DNA of 64,000 nt from the NCBI GenBank assembly GCA_030041045.1, contig JASHOQ010000122.1, forward strand, positions 55,700 to 119,699. Reading direction: 5' to 3'. The notes under the pieces are model-generated. The model had not been told where the DNA came from, did no database searches, and worked only from the letters and a program-made list of their open reading frames with translations. The stretch is from Acidobacteriaceae bacterium (GTDB taxonomy: Bacteria > Acidobacteriota > Terriglobia > Terriglobales > Acidobacteriaceae). Positions 26,040-34,941 of this stretch are shown in pieces. The translations under genes and the position numbers were made by a program. Numbering within the stretch: position 1 is the stretch's first letter; each line of letters begins with the position of its first letter.

Positions 26040-27098
26040 ATGAGTTTCCTCAAAGAAATGCTCCGTGCGCTGGCGGAGGACGGCGCGGCGCTCACGCGCG
26101 AGCAGGCGGCCAAGGCGCTCGAAGAGATCCTTTTCGGCACAGTGCCGGAAGTGGAGACGGCGGCGCTGCTGGCGGTGCTGGCCACGCGCGGCGAGCAGGC
26201 GCCGGAGCTGGCCGGCTTTATCGACGTGATGCGCCATCATGCAGTGCCGCTGCACTTTTCCGAAGCGGAGAGAGCGGAGCTCGTCGATTGCGTGGGCACC
26301 GGCGGCGGCGGACCGCAAACCTTCAACATCTCCTGCGGCGCGGCTCTCGTGGCCGCTGCCGCTGGCGCCAAGGTGGCCAAGCATGGCAATCGCGCCGTGA
26401 CTTCGCGCTGCGGCGCAGCCGACGTACTCGAAGCCCTCGGCGTACCCATCGAGCTCGAGCCCGCGCTGGCGGTCGAATGCCTGCGCGAAACGGGCTTCGT
26501 CTTCCTCTATGCGCCGCTGTATCACCCGGCGATGAAGGCTCTCGGATCGCTCCGCCGCGCTCTCGGTTTCAGGACGATTTTCAATCTTGTCGGGCCGCTC
26601 ACCAATCCGGCGCACGCACGCACCCAGGTCATTGGCGTGCTCGCTCCCAGCCGCGTTCTCCTCGTGGGGCGCACCCTCGCCGCGCTTGGCGCCCGGCGCG
26701 CCTTCGTTGTGCACGGCACCGACGGGATCGACGAGCTCACCACCACGGGCGAGTCCGTCGTCGCCCGCGTCGAAGAGACGGCGGATGGCAAGACCGAGCT
26801 CAAAGCTGCGCGCATCACACCGGAGATGGCGGGATTGCCGCGGGCCAAGCTCGAGGAGTTCACCGGGGGCGACGTGGAGACGAACAAGGCGCTGCTCTAC
26901 GACGTGCTCACCGGAATCAAGGGCGCACGGCGCGACATTGTGCTGCTCAATGCTGCTGCTGTCCTGGTGGCCGCGGGGTTGGCGGAAGAGCTCAAAGCAG
27001 GCGTGGCCATGGGCGCCGAGGCTATCGATTCCGGACAGGCGGCGGCGACGCTCGAGAAGCTGCGGCGCTTCGGGGCGAAACACGCGAGGAAGCAGTAA
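26040..27098 (+). CDS. trpD: Anthranilate phosphoribosyltransferase
   Basis: Second step of tryptophan synthesis: couples anthranilate with PRPP. A 352-residue protein. The PRPP site [15 protein letters not shown] and the [21 protein letters not shown] anthranilate-binding segment are exact family signatures, followed by [11 protein letters not shown] and [18 protein letters not shown] lies just before the ATG. No other trp gene is in the window, so trpD is separated from the rest of the pathway. It is followed after about 80 bases by a secreted SIMPL protein that is unrelated to tryptophan. Confidence 0.97.
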   Translation: MSFLKEMLRALAEDGAALTREQAAKALEEILFGTVPEVETAALLAVLATRGEQAPELAGFIDVMRHHAVPLHFSEAERAELVDCVGTGGGGPQTFNISCGAALVAAAAGAKVAKHGNRAVTSRCGAADVLEALGVPIELEPALAVECLRETGFVFLYAPLYHPAMKALGSLRRALGFRTIFNLVGPLTNPAHARTQVIGVLAPSRVLLVGRTLAALGARRAFVVHGTDGIDELTTTGESVVARVEETADGKTELKAARITPEMAGLPRAKLEEFTGGDVETNKALLYDVLTGIKGARRDIVLLNAAAVLVAAGLAEELKAGVAMGAEAIDSGQAAATLEKLRRFGAKHARKQ

Positions 27099-27181
27099 TC
27101 GGTCCCGCTGCTCCGATTTCGGGGCTGTACCCTGGTGACGAACCGTGGCAGCCTTCGTCTCGAATTCAAGGAGAGAAGCCC

Positions 27182-27934
27182 ATGGCTCGTTTTCTCCCCG
27201 CTTTTCTTTGCGTCGGTGTCGGACTTGCGTTCGCGCTGCCCGCCGCACCGCAGACCATTCAGATCGACAAGAGCAACAAGACCATCGCCATCAACACCAC
27301 CGACGAGGCAACAGCCATTGCGGACATTGCGGCCGTGGCGGTGGGGTTCGAGGTGTTCGGGCCGGATTACGATTCGGCCTACGCCGACGGAGGAAAAATT
27401 TCGCACGCGGTAATGGATGCTCTGCACAAGGCGGGAGTGGAGGACAAGAGCATCGAAAGCAGCGGCCAGAGCCTGCAGCGCAATACTGAGTTCGACGATA
27501 AAGACACGAAAGAGATGCGCGCCGCCAAGCAATTTGTCTTCAGCCAGTCGTGGGAGGTAAGCGTGCCGCCGCAATCAGCGGCGGAAGTCATTCGCGCGGC
27601 CGTGGCCGCGGGCGCGAACAAAAGCGGCGCCATTGACTGGAGGCTTTCCGATCGCAGGGCGCTGCAGGCCAAGGCAGCCGAGGCGGCGCTGGTGAAGGCG
27701 CGGGCCGTGGCCAGCCAGATGGCTGACGGCCTGCACGTGAAGCTTGGCGATCTGATTTACGCGAGCAATGAGACGCCGAGCACAAGAATCTTCATTCCGA
27801 CGGCATCGCAGCAAATCATGGTGAGCGCGGAAGCTATGTCGGCCGCCAACGCCAATTTGCTTCCGGCGCTCGAAATCCGCCCGCAGACCGTGCACGAGGA
27901 GGCTACGGTGTACGCTGTCTTTGCCATCGAGTAG
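27182..27934 (+). CDS. Exported SIMPL-domain (DUF541) protein
   Basis: A 250-residue protein with the signal peptide MARFLPAFLCVGVGLAFALP. The body shows the SIMPL layout: KTIAINTTDEATAIADIAAVAVGFEVFG (first strand-helix), VMDALHKAGVEDKSIESSGQSL and a long AKAAEAALVKARAVASQMADGL helix near the end. SIMPL/DUF541 proteins (BP26, YggE) form periplasmic oligomers of unclear, often stress-related function. AAGGAGAG eight bases before the ATG fixes the start, within a longer open frame. It may be cotranscribed with trpD but there is no functional link. Confidence 0.85.
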   Translation: MARFLPAFLCVGVGLAFALPAAPQTIQIDKSNKTIAINTTDEATAIADIAAVAVGFEVFGPDYDSAYADGGKISHAVMDALHKAGVEDKSIESSGQSLQRNTEFDDKDTKEMRAAKQFVFSQSWEVSVPPQSAAEVIRAAVAAGANKSGAIDWRLSDRRALQAKAAEAALVKARAVASQMADGLHVKLGDLIYASNETPSTRIFIPTASQQIMVSAEAMSAANANLLPALEIRPQTVHEEATVYAVFAIE

Positions 27935-27943
27935 GAGTTCGCA

Positions 27944-28342
27944 TCAAAAGATGCCGGAGCGCCGCGTCAGGCGGCTAGAAAGCCACCAGGAGAGCAGCGG
28001 CGCCACGCACGCCACCACGATCCAGCCGGCCTGGGTGAGATCGCGGAAGGCCAAAGCGGAAAGATGCGGAGCGGTGAAGGAACTTTGCCGCATGGCCAGG
28101 GGAGCGTAACGGACGAGTTCGAACGTGCCCCAGCCAAAGACGGCAACGGCGAGAAGCACGCCGGGAAGGGCGCGTTTCCAGGGAAACGGAAAGGGAGGAG
28201 GCGCGGCAGCTTCCTCGTGCACGCGCTCCATCACGGCCGCGAGGAAGCCGGAAGAAGGAACGAGCTGCTCGTCGATGGAAAGAATCTGGTCGATGGCATC
28301 CATATTCGATACGCCTGGGCTCGTTTTGCGTTGGTTTTTCAT
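27944..28342 (-). CDS. Small two-helix membrane protein coupled to the ECF sigma gene
   Basis: A 132-residue protein with a soluble N-terminal part (MDAIDQILSIDEQLVPSSGF, VMERVHEEA) and two transmembrane segments (ALPGVLLAVAVFGWGTFELV and GWIVVACVAPLLSWWLSS). Its start codon overlaps the sigma-factor stop as ATGA, the position where anti-sigma factors usually sit. However, it lacks the HxxxCxxC zinc motif and the typical anti-sigma helices, so an anti-sigma role is only a guess from context. No named family is recognised. Confidence 0.7.
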   Translation of the reverse strand: MKNQRKTSPGVSNMDAIDQILSIDEQLVPSSGFLAAVMERVHEEAAAPPPFPFPWKRALPGVLLAVAVFGWGTFELVRYAPLAMRQSSFTAPHLSALAFRDLTQAGWIVVACVAPLLSWWLSSRLTRRSGIF

Positions 28343-28995
28343 TCTGAACCTCCTCTGTACGCGCGGCGCGAGGTCGCCGATGCAAAAGTCTTGCTGAGCT
28401 GAGAGAAACGCCGGCGGAGCAGTTCGCGGGCGCGCGCCAAGCGGGCTTTCATGGTGCCTTCCGGCATGTGCAGAGTTGCGGCGGCGGCGCTCAGGTTCAT
28501 TTCGTGAAAATAGAAGAGAATGACCGGCTCGCGATAGCGGGGTGGCAGCGTGAGCACGGCATGCCGCAGGCGCTCATTTAACCTGCGCTCGCAGAGTTCG
28601 TCGTGCTGGCGCGCGGATTGCGCCGGTTCCGGCGCTTCCTCGAGCGGAACGGCGACAGTGGGAAAGCGCTTGAGCTCGTTGCGAAAGACGTTGGCAGCGA
28701 GGGCGAAGAGCCAGGTGGAAAAGCTGGATTCGCGACGCCAGGAGGCGAGGCCGCGCCAGGCGCGGATGAGCGCATCCTGCGCCATCTCCTCAGCACGGCT
28801 GCGATCGCGGCAGTAGCGCCAGGCCATGTTGACGAGCGGACCCTGCCAGCGGCGCACAATGCCCTCGAAGGCGGCGACGTCTCCGGCGAGAACACGGCAG
28901 ACATCGGCCGCGTCCTGTTCGGCAAGATCATGGGGCGCGCTGGTCGGGGGTGCGGTCAATTCGGGCCTCTCCGCAGGGTGAGACAGATGAATCAT
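28339..28995 (-). CDS. ECF-type RNA polymerase sigma factor
   Basis: A 218-residue sigma-70-family factor. Region 2 is seen as GIVRRWQGPLVNMAWRYCRD followed by AEEMAQDALIRAWRGLASWR, with FSTWLFALAANVFRNELKR. Region 4 is LTLPPRYREPVILFYFHEM followed by the helix-turn-helix LSAAAATLHMPEGTMKARL and RARELLRRR. An ATG at 28995 is chosen; a TTG at 29031 is the alternative. The gene overlaps a small membrane protein by ATGA, and a membrane protein gene starts divergently at 29120, so the 124 bases between may contain an autoregulated promoter. Confidence 0.92.
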   Translation of the reverse strand: MIHLSHPAERPELTAPPTSAPHDLAEQDAADVCRVLAGDVAAFEGIVRRWQGPLVNMAWRYCRDRSRAEEMAQDALIRAWRGLASWRRESSFSTWLFALAANVFRNELKRFPTVAVPLEEAPEPAQSARQHDELCERRLNERLRHAVLTLPPRYREPVILFYFHEMNLSAAAATLHMPEGTMKARLARARELLRRRFSQLSKTFASATSRRAYRGGSE

Positions 28996-29119
28996 CTGTG
29001 CGGTTGCAATTTTATTGCGGCGCCCTATCAATCAAAAAAAATGCAACCGGGCGGGAAGCGCGCAGGTCTTACCGGTCGCATGGGCAGGGGATGCCCGGAA
29101 ACGAAACGAGGAGGATGGT

Positions 29120-29554
29120 ATGACCCACCTGGCATTGGCGATTCTGCAGGAGACGCCGGAGATCAACAACATGGGAATGTGGCTTTTCCTTTCGATCAGC
29201 GCCGTGGCGCTGTTCGTGGTGTTCATTCCGCTGATCACGTATATCGACAACAGGCGCAAGGAGCGCGAAGCCTTTTACAAGGCGGAGACGCTGCGCCGCG
29301 TGGCGGAATCGTCGAACGAGGGCGCAAAGACGGCTTTCGAGTTGATCCGTACGGAGAGCCGCACAGAGCGATTGAAAGGCCGCGAGGGAATGAAGGTCGG
29401 CGGGCTTATCAACATCGGCGTGGGCGTGGGACTGCTGATCTTCCTGCGCTCGCTGATGGGCCACGGATCGCCATGGCTGGTTGGCTTGATTCCCGGTTTC
29501 ATTGGCGTGGCGATGCTGGTGTATGTGTACTTCATGGCTGCGCCGATCGAGTGA
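29120..29554 (+). CDS. DUF6249-like small membrane protein
   Basis: A 144-residue protein with three hydrophobic stretches: WLFLSISAVALFVVFIPLIT near the start, LINIGVGVGLLIFL, and LVGLIPGFIGVAMLVYVYF near the end. Between them is a charged helix (DNRRKEREAFYKAETLRRVA). This arrangement with an NRRKEREA helix matches the DUF6249 group, often encoded next to ECF sigma factors. GGAGGATGGT before the ATG fixes the start within a longer open frame. It is divergent from the sigma gene and could be its target or partner; the biochemical function is unknown. Confidence 0.75.
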   Translation: MTHLALAILQETPEINNMGMWLFLSISAVALFVVFIPLITYIDNRRKEREAFYKAETLRRVAESSNEGAKTAFELIRTESRTERLKGREGMKVGGLINIGVGVGLLIFLRSLMGHGSPWLVGLIPGFIGVAMLVYVYFMAAPIE

Positions 29555-29596
29555 AGGAGGCGGCAGGCGCGCACTGCGGCCTGTGTATAGTGGGTT

Positions 29597-30937
29597 GTGC
29601 CCGAAACCCCTTCGCTTCGTGCCGCCAACCCAGCGGATTCGAGCCTGCGCGGCGTCTCCGCCGGGAGCCCGCTCGATCGCGGCGTACGGCGCGCATTCTG
29701 GCGGCTGGCGCCGTACCTGACGGTGCTCTATATCGTCTCCTTTCTCGACCGCGCCAACGTGGGCTTTGCCAAGCAGGCTCTGGCGGCGTCCGTGGGCATC
29801 TCTGAGAGCACGTACGCGCTGGGCGCGGGATTGTTCTTCCTCACCTACTCGACCTGCGGATTTCCCAGCAACCTGATCCTGCACCGAATCGGGGCGAAAA
29901 TCTGGATCTCGTTTCTGCTGGTGGCCTGGGGACTGGCTTCAATGGCGACGATGTTCGTCACCGGCAGTGCATCGTTCTATGCACTGCGGCTGCTGCTGGG
30001 CGTTCTGGAAGCAGGATTTTTTCCCGGAACCATCCTCTATCTCACCTACTGGTTTCCCAATCGCATCCGCGGCGAGATCCAGGGATTCTTTTACCTCGGG
30101 GTGCCGCTTTCCCTGGTGCTCGGCGGACCGCTTTCCGGGCTGCTTCTGGAGATTCGAAACAAAGGCGGGCTCGAAGGCTGGCAATGGATGTTTCTGGTGG
30201 AAGGATCTCTCGCGGCAGCGATGGGCGTGGTATCGTTCGTATTCCTTGAAAACAAGCCGGCCGAGGCGCGCTGGCTGCCGGCGGACGAAAAGCAGGCGCT
30301 GACGGCGGCGCTCGCGCTGGAAGAAGAGGAGCGGCGCGCGGCCGGCCCGGCGCACCTCCTCGACCTGCTGCGCAATCCGCGCGTGTTCCGGTTCGTGTTC
30401 ATTTATTTCCTAATCCAGATGAGCATCTACGGTGCCATCTTTTATCTGCCGGCGGAGATTTCTGCGTTGATGCACAAACCGCAGGGAATTGAAGTGGGCA
30501 CGGTAAGCGCCATTCCATGGATCTGCGCGACGATTGCTTGTTACTGGCTGCCCAAACGCGCGGACCGCAAGAAAAATCATCGCGCCATGGCCGCCTGGGT
30601 GCTCTTTGCGGGCGGGGCGGCGAGCCTGGTGTTTCCCACGGCTGGGCCGCGCCTGGGGCTGCTGGCGCTTTCCATCGCCGCGTCCAGCTTTGTGACCGTG
30701 CAGCCGCTGTTCTGGACTTTTCCTACCGGCTACCTGGCAGACAAGGCGAAAGCAGGCGGAATTGCACTGGTGGGAACGGGCAACCTGGGCGGTTTTCTGG
30801 CGCCAAATCTGAAGGTGTGGGCCGACGAATATTTTCACTCGCCGCATGCGGGTCTGTACGTGCTCGCCGGCATCACGGTGCTGAACGCCGGGCTGATTGC
30901 GCTCACAAAGACGGGGCCGGCACGCGCCAAGGCATGA
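29597..30937 (+). CDS. MFS transporter, anion:cation symporter-like
   Basis: A 446-residue transporter with twelve predicted helices. Motifs of the ACS branch are YIVSFLDRANVGFAK after helix 1, the GFFPGTILYLTYWFP stretch in helix 4 and the RGEIQGFFY loop. Members move organic acids such as tartrate, hexuronates or 4-hydroxyphenylacetate with H+. Because larECB follows, a lactate-type substrate is tempting, and pectin genes lie 6 kb on, but the substrate cannot be read. It starts with GTG; no Shine-Dalgarno sequence is present and a TATAGT hexamer ends five bases before the start, suggesting a leaderless transcript. Confidence 0.88.
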   Translation: MPETPSLRAANPADSSLRGVSAGSPLDRGVRRAFWRLAPYLTVLYIVSFLDRANVGFAKQALAASVGISESTYALGAGLFFLTYSTCGFPSNLILHRIGAKIWISFLLVAWGLASMATMFVTGSASFYALRLLLGVLEAGFFPGTILYLTYWFPNRIRGEIQGFFYLGVPLSLVLGGPLSGLLLEIRNKGGLEGWQWMFLVEGSLAAAMGVVSFVFLENKPAEARWLPADEKQALTAALALEEEERRAAGPAHLLDLLRNPRVFRFVFIYFLIQMSIYGAIFYLPAEISALMHKPQGIEVGTVSAIPWICATIACYWLPKRADRKKNHRAMAAWVLFAGGAASLVFPTAGPRLGLLALSIAASSFVTVQPLFWTFPTGYLADKAKAGGIALVGTGNLGGFLAPNLKVWADEYFHSPHAGLYVLAGITVLNAGLIALTKTGPARAKA

Positions 30938-30982
30938 GCTGCGGCCAACCGGGCGAAACCTGCAAACGGTATAATCGGTCCC

Positions 30983-31870
30983 ATGAAGGCGGGCACACAG
31001 GCCGGTGCAATTGCGCAGGATGCGTTCGGCGGGGAGCGGGACGCGGCCGCCAAGCTGCGCGCACTCGAGGCGCAACTGGCGGCGCTTGGCAGCGTCATGG
31101 TGGCCTACTCGGGCGGCGTCGATTCGGCGTTCCTTGCCGCCACCGCGCATCGCGTGCTGGGCAAGCGGATGCTGGCGGTGCTGGCCGATTCGCCTTCGCT
31201 GGCGCGGCGCGACCTGAAAGAAGCCTGCGAATTTGCACATTCGCTTGGCATGCCCCTGGAAGTAGTGGAGACCGGCGAGTTGGACCAGCCCGAATACGCC
31301 CGCAACGACGTCAATCGGTGCTTCCACTGCAAAGACGAACTTTTTCTGGTTTTGGAGAAGCTGGCCGGCAGGTCGGGATTCGCCCACATTGCTTACGGCA
31401 TGAACGCCGACGACACGCGTGACTTCCGCCCCGGACAGCGCGCCGCCGAGCAACACGCGGTGCTGGCTCCGCTCGCCGGCGCTGGTCTGACCAAAGCGGA
31501 GATTCGCGCGCTCTCGAGGGCCGCAGGCTATCCCATGTGGAACCGGCCGGCTGCGCCTTGCCTCTCGTCGCGTGTGGAGTACGGACGGCCGGTGACGCGC
31601 GCGGTGCTTGAGCAGGTGGAGAAGGCGGAAGAGAAGCTGCGCGCGCTGGGATTTCGCGAGTTTCGCGTGCGGCACCACGGCGAGCTGGCGCGCGTGGAGA
31701 TTGCGCGTGGCGAGCTCAAGGGAGCGCTGTCACTGGAGATGCTGGACGCGATCACGGCCGCATTGAAACAGGCGGGCTATCAATATGTAACCCTCGACTG
31801 TGCCGGCTTTCGATCCGGCTCCATGAACGCGGTTCTGCCTGCCGAGGTTCTGGCGCGCCGCGGCGCCTAG
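30983..31870 (+). CDS. larE: ATP-dependent sacrificial sulfur transferase LarE
   Basis: Third enzyme of nickel-pincer nucleotide synthesis; it adenylates the pyridinium dicarboxylate mononucleotide and donates sulfur to it. A 295-residue PP-loop protein. The nucleotide loop MVAYSGGVDSAFLA is at about residues 39-52, RCFHCKDELF is the conserved CxxC segment, and APCLSSRVEYG carries the cysteine that in Lactobacillus LarE is the sacrificial sulfur donor. I see no extra cysteine set clearly diagnostic of the 4Fe-4S type. TATAAT lies seven bases before the ATG with no ribosome binding site, so leaderless initiation is possible. It is followed by larC and larB on the same strand. Confidence 0.94.
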   Translation: MKAGTQAGAIAQDAFGGERDAAAKLRALEAQLAALGSVMVAYSGGVDSAFLAATAHRVLGKRMLAVLADSPSLARRDLKEACEFAHSLGMPLEVVETGELDQPEYARNDVNRCFHCKDELFLVLEKLAGRSGFAHIAYGMNADDTRDFRPGQRAAEQHAVLAPLAGAGLTKAEIRALSRAAGYPMWNRPAAPCLSSRVEYGRPVTRAVLEQVEKAEEKLRALGFREFRVRHHGELARVEIARGELKGALSLEMLDAITAALKQAGYQYVTLDCAGFRSGSMNAVLPAEVLARRGA

Positions 31871-31931
31871 ATTCAATTATTTTGGGACGTTTTCCCTCTC
31901 CGCTCGTCCCGCAATTTACAATCACAACGCG

Positions 31932-33356
31932 ATGCGTATCGGGTATCTCGAGTGCTTTTCCGGAATCAGCGGCGACATGCTGCTGGGTGCGCTGGTCGAT
32001 GCCGGCGTACCCATGGCTGTGCTTTCGGAAACGGCGGCCGCGCTCGGCGTAGGCGCGCATCTGCATGCCCACAAGGTGCTGCGCGGTGGATTGACGGCCA
32101 CCAAAGTGGACGTGGTGACGAGGGAGAACAGGGATCAGGGGTCAGGGGTCAGGGGTCAGGGTGCGGAGCTGCACGGGCATCATCAGGAGCACGCGCACAA
32201 AGATTCTCATCATGAGCACGAACACTCTCACGCGCATGCCCATAGTCACGGGGATCATGCGCATTCTCACCTCCAAGAACAGGGGCAGGAGCCGCATGAG
32301 CACCATCACGACGAACACGCGCATGCGCATCGTTCGCTCTCTGAGATCCTTCGGATCATCGGTTCCGCGGCGATTCCCGAGACGGTAAAGGCGCGCGCAC
32401 GCCGCGCCTTTCAGCTGCTGGGCGAGGCCGAGGCCGTGATTCATGCAATGCCGATCGAAAACGTGCATTTTCATGAAGTGGGCGCGGTGGACACGATCGT
32501 CGATATTGTTTGCGCTGCCGCCGGATGCGAGGCGCTGAGCGTGGAGCGCTGGCTGGCTTCGCCGCTCAACGTGGGCAGCGGTACGGTGCAATGCGCGCAC
32601 GGAACGCTCCCTGTTCCGGCTCCGGCCACGCTGGCACTTCTAGGAGACGCCCCTGTGTACGCGGCGGGCGCGCCCATGGAGCGAGTGACGCCGACAGGCG
32701 CAGCGATGCTGCGGATGCTCGATGTGCGTTATGGGCCCCTGCCGGCGTTGCGCGTCTCCTCGCGCGGCTACGGTGCCGGCGGACACGATACGCCGGGCGA
32801 GCCGAATCTGCTGCGGCTGCTGGTGGGCGAGGAATCGGCGCTAGTCGCCGAAGCAATGGGGCTTGAAAGTGCCATAGAGCCGATTGCGGTGCCTGAGGCG
32901 GAGCCGATTGCCGTAATCGAGGCGGTGATCGACGACTCGACGCCGCAGTTGCTCGCCTATGTGAGCGAACTTCTGCTGGAAGCCGGCGCGTGGGACGTGT
33001 ACCGTTCGGCGGTGCAGATGAAGAAAGGACGCACGGGTGTGGCCATGACCGTGCTCGCCAGGCCGGAGCTCGGGTCCGCGTTGCGCGAGCTGCTGTTGCG
33101 CGAAACCACCACCATCGGGCTGCGCTGGCGCATTGAGAACAAAGTTGCGCTTGCTCGGGAAATTGCCGAGGTGAGTACGGAATGGGGTAAAGTGCGCATC
33201 AAGGTAGCGCGCTGGCCTTCAGGCAAAGTGGCCAACGCTGCACCCGAGTATGAAGATTGCCGCGCCATTGCGCAGCGGCACGAGGTTCCGCTCAAGGAAG
33301 TAATGCAGGCGGCCATGCGCGCCTATGCGGGCGGCAAAAAGGAAGGCGGCGCATGA
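31932..33356 (+). CDS. larC: Nickel insertion protein LarC (single-frame form)
   Basis: CTP-dependent cyclometallase that puts nickel into the pincer nucleotide. A 474-residue chain: MRIGYLECFSGISGDMLLGA is the family start, VHFHEVGAVDTIVDIV and SPLNVGSGTVQCAHGTLPVP the core motifs, and VIEAVIDDSTPQLLAYVSELL begins the C-terminal half, encoded here in one frame rather than as LarC1/LarC2. Residues about 79-133 are a His-rich loop (HEHEHSHAHAHSHGDHAH) plausible for nickel storage. Just before it, residues 65-77 (ENRDQGSGVRGQG) are encoded by an intergenic-type CAGGGATCAGGGG repeat. The stop overlaps the larB start (ATGA). Confidence 0.94.
   Translation: MRIGYLECFSGISGDMLLGALVDAGVPMAVLSETAAALGVGAHLHAHKVLRGGLTATKVDVVTRENRDQGSGVRGQGAELHGHHQEHAHKDSHHEHEHSHAHAHSHGDHAHSHLQEQGQEPHEHHHDEHAHAHRSLSEILRIIGSAAIPETVKARARRAFQLLGEAEAVIHAMPIENVHFHEVGAVDTIVDIVCAAAGCEALSVERWLASPLNVGSGTVQCAHGTLPVPAPATLALLGDAPVYAAGAPMERVTPTGAAMLRMLDVRYGPLPALRVSSRGYGAGGHDTPGEPNLLRLLVGEESALVAEAMGLESAIEPIAVPEAEPIAVIEAVIDDSTPQLLAYVSELLLEAGAWDVYRSAVQMKKGRTGVAMTVLARPELGSALRELLLRETTTIGLRWRIENKVALAREIAEVSTEWGKVRIKVARWPSGKVANAAPEYEDCRAIAQRHEVPLKEVMQAAMRAYAGGKKEGGA
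32128..32162. repeat. CAGGGATCAGGGG phrase inside larC
   Basis: ACAGGGATCAGGGGTCAGGGG and one further GTCAGGG unit. The first 12 bases, ACAGGGATCAGG, are the same as the left arm of the rpsF-rpsR intergenic repeat at 8961. The copy keeps the reading frame of larC. Confidence 0.8.
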
Positions 33357-34099
33357 ATCCGCAGGCGATCGAGCGGCTGCTCAAGGACGTGAGCGAGGGC
33401 CGGACGCAAGTGAGCGAGGCGCTGGAGCGGCTGCGTCATCTGCCGTTCGAGGATCTCGGTTTCGCAAAGCTCGATCATCATCGTGCGCTGCGCACCGGCA
33501 TGCCGGAGGTGATTTTTGCCGAGCACAAGACCGAAGCGCAGGTGAGCGCGATTTTTGCCCGCATGGCGCGGGCCGGCGGCAATGTGTTGGCAACGCGGGC
33601 AACGCGCGCTGTCTTCGACGCGGTGAAAGACGCGGAGCCGCGCGCGGAGTTTCACGAGACGGCGCGCGCCATCACGCTCCAGCAGTCGGAGCCGCCCGCG
33701 GGAAAAGGCGTGGTGGCTGTGGTATGCGCGGGAACAAGCGACCTACCCGTGGCCGAGGAGGCTGCGGTCACGGCGCGCCTGATGGGCAACGCAGTGGAGC
33801 TGATTGCCGACGTGGGTGTGGCCGGCATCCACCGGCTGCTGGCGCAGAAAACCACATTGACCGGAGCGCGCGTGCTGATTGTCTGCGCCGGCATGGAGGG
33901 TGCGCTGCCCACGGTGGTGGGCGGGCTGGTAAATGCGCCGGTTGTTGCCGTACCCACCAGCGTGGGCTATGGCGCATCGCTGGGAGGCGTGGCCGCGCTC
34001 CTGGGCATGCTGAATACATGCTCGCCGAATGTGTGCGTGGTGAATATCGACAACGGGTTCGGCGCTGCGTGCATTGCTTCGCTCATCAATCATCTATGA
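33353..34099 (+). CDS. larB: LarB, pyridinium-3,5-biscarboxylic acid mononucleotide synthase
   Basis: First enzyme of nickel-pincer nucleotide synthesis; it carboxylates and hydrolyses nicotinic acid adenine dinucleotide. A 248-residue protein. The N-terminal helical part (IERLLKDVSEGRTQVSEALERL) is followed by a PurE-like Rossmann domain with VVAVVCAGTSDLPVAEEAAVT, VCAGMEGALPTVVGGLV and TSVGYGASLGGVAALLGML, all strongly conserved in LarB. The ATG overlaps the larC stop as ATGA, and AAGGAAGG upstream serves as ribosome binding site. The order larE-larC-larB differs from the Lactobacillus larABC1C2DE operon, and no larA is visible. Confidence 0.95.
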   Translation: MNPQAIERLLKDVSEGRTQVSEALERLRHLPFEDLGFAKLDHHRALRTGMPEVIFAEHKTEAQVSAIFARMARAGGNVLATRATRAVFDAVKDAEPRAEFHETARAITLQQSEPPAGKGVVAVVCAGTSDLPVAEEAAVTARLMGNAVELIADVGVAGIHRLLAQKTTLTGARVLIVCAGMEGALPTVVGGLVNAPVVAVPTSVGYGASLGGVAALLGMLNTCSPNVCVVNIDNGFGAACIASLINHL

Positions 34100-34149
34100 G
34101 GGGCATCTGTGATCCGCACCTGTGACCAGCTCGTGCAGTGAGGATTTGC

Positions 34150-34821
34150 ATGCCGCATTGCCCGATGAAATTTCGTTTCGTGCGCGGCCGGCTTCCCCAG
34201 GCTGCGCGCATTCTCGACGTCGGTTGCGGCAACGGCTCGCCCACGCTCACCAAGCGATGGTTTCCCGGCTGCCACTATGCGGGGGCGGACATTCAGCGCT
34301 ACAACCTGAGCGACGCAGATGCCGCGGCGATGGACGAGTTCTTTGCCGTGGGCGCGGATGGCTCGGGGTATGCGGCGATTCCGGAGGCCAGTTACGATTT
34401 CGTGATCCTCAATCACGTGGTGGAACACATGGCCAATCCGGCGCCGATTGTGGCTGCGCTCTGCGCGAAACTGAAACCCGGAGGATTCATCTGGATCGCG
34501 TTTCCTTCCGTACGCAGCCTTGCCCTGCCGCATTCCGTGGATGAGACGCTGCAGTTCTGCGATGATCCGACTCATGTACGCCTTCCCGAGGTGCGCGAGA
34601 TTGCGAACCTTCTGCTTGCGAACGGCGTGGCCGTTTTGCACGCAGGCCGCTCGCGGGAGGGATTCTTCACTACGCTTGCCGACATCTTGAAGCTGGGCAA
34701 ACGTCTCGTCGTCAAGCTGCTCACGGGAAGGTTCTCCGGGCGCGGGATGTGGTATTTGCTCGGCTTTGAGGACCACGTGTTGGGGCAGCGTCAAGATAAA
34801 GCGCAGGTCCGCGAGCCCTAA
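34150..34821 (+). CDS. Class I SAM-dependent methyltransferase
   Basis: A 223-residue Rossmann methyltransferase. Motif I is ARILDVGCGNGSPTL, the acidic residue of motif II is in YAGADIQRYNL, motif IV is YDFVILNHVVEHM and motif V is LKPGGFIWIAFPSVRS. This NHVVEHMANP pattern is shared with the Methyltransf_11/23 group that acts on small molecules, quinones or sugars. The target cannot be deduced. GAGGATTTGC precedes the ATG at 34150, preferred over a GTG at 34138. It begins about 50 bases after larB, so it may be cotranscribed, but no link to the lar pathway is known. Confidence 0.88.
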   Translation: MPHCPMKFRFVRGRLPQAARILDVGCGNGSPTLTKRWFPGCHYAGADIQRYNLSDADAAAMDEFFAVGADGSGYAAIPEASYDFVILNHVVEHMANPAPIVAALCAKLKPGGFIWIAFPSVRSLALPHSVDETLQFCDDPTHVRLPEVREIANLLLANGVAVLHAGRSREGFFTTLADILKLGKRLVVKLLTGRFSGRGMWYLLGFEDHVLGQRQDKAQVREP

Positions 34822-34941
34822 GCCGCGCGCAAGCGCCCGGCAGTACGATTGGGCTACGCTGCACCCCGGGAAGTGTTATTGTGCAGGGTCAGGCGTCGGG
34901 TTAGAGTTGCGCAGCATACTCTGACATTCGACAGGCCCAGA

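Noticed and set aside
25892..27181. Plus-strand frame upstream of the SIMPL gene
   Set aside because: It overlaps trpD in another frame; the SIMPL protein has its own signal peptide and ribosome binding site at 27182, and the upstream translation is arginine-rich shadow sequence.
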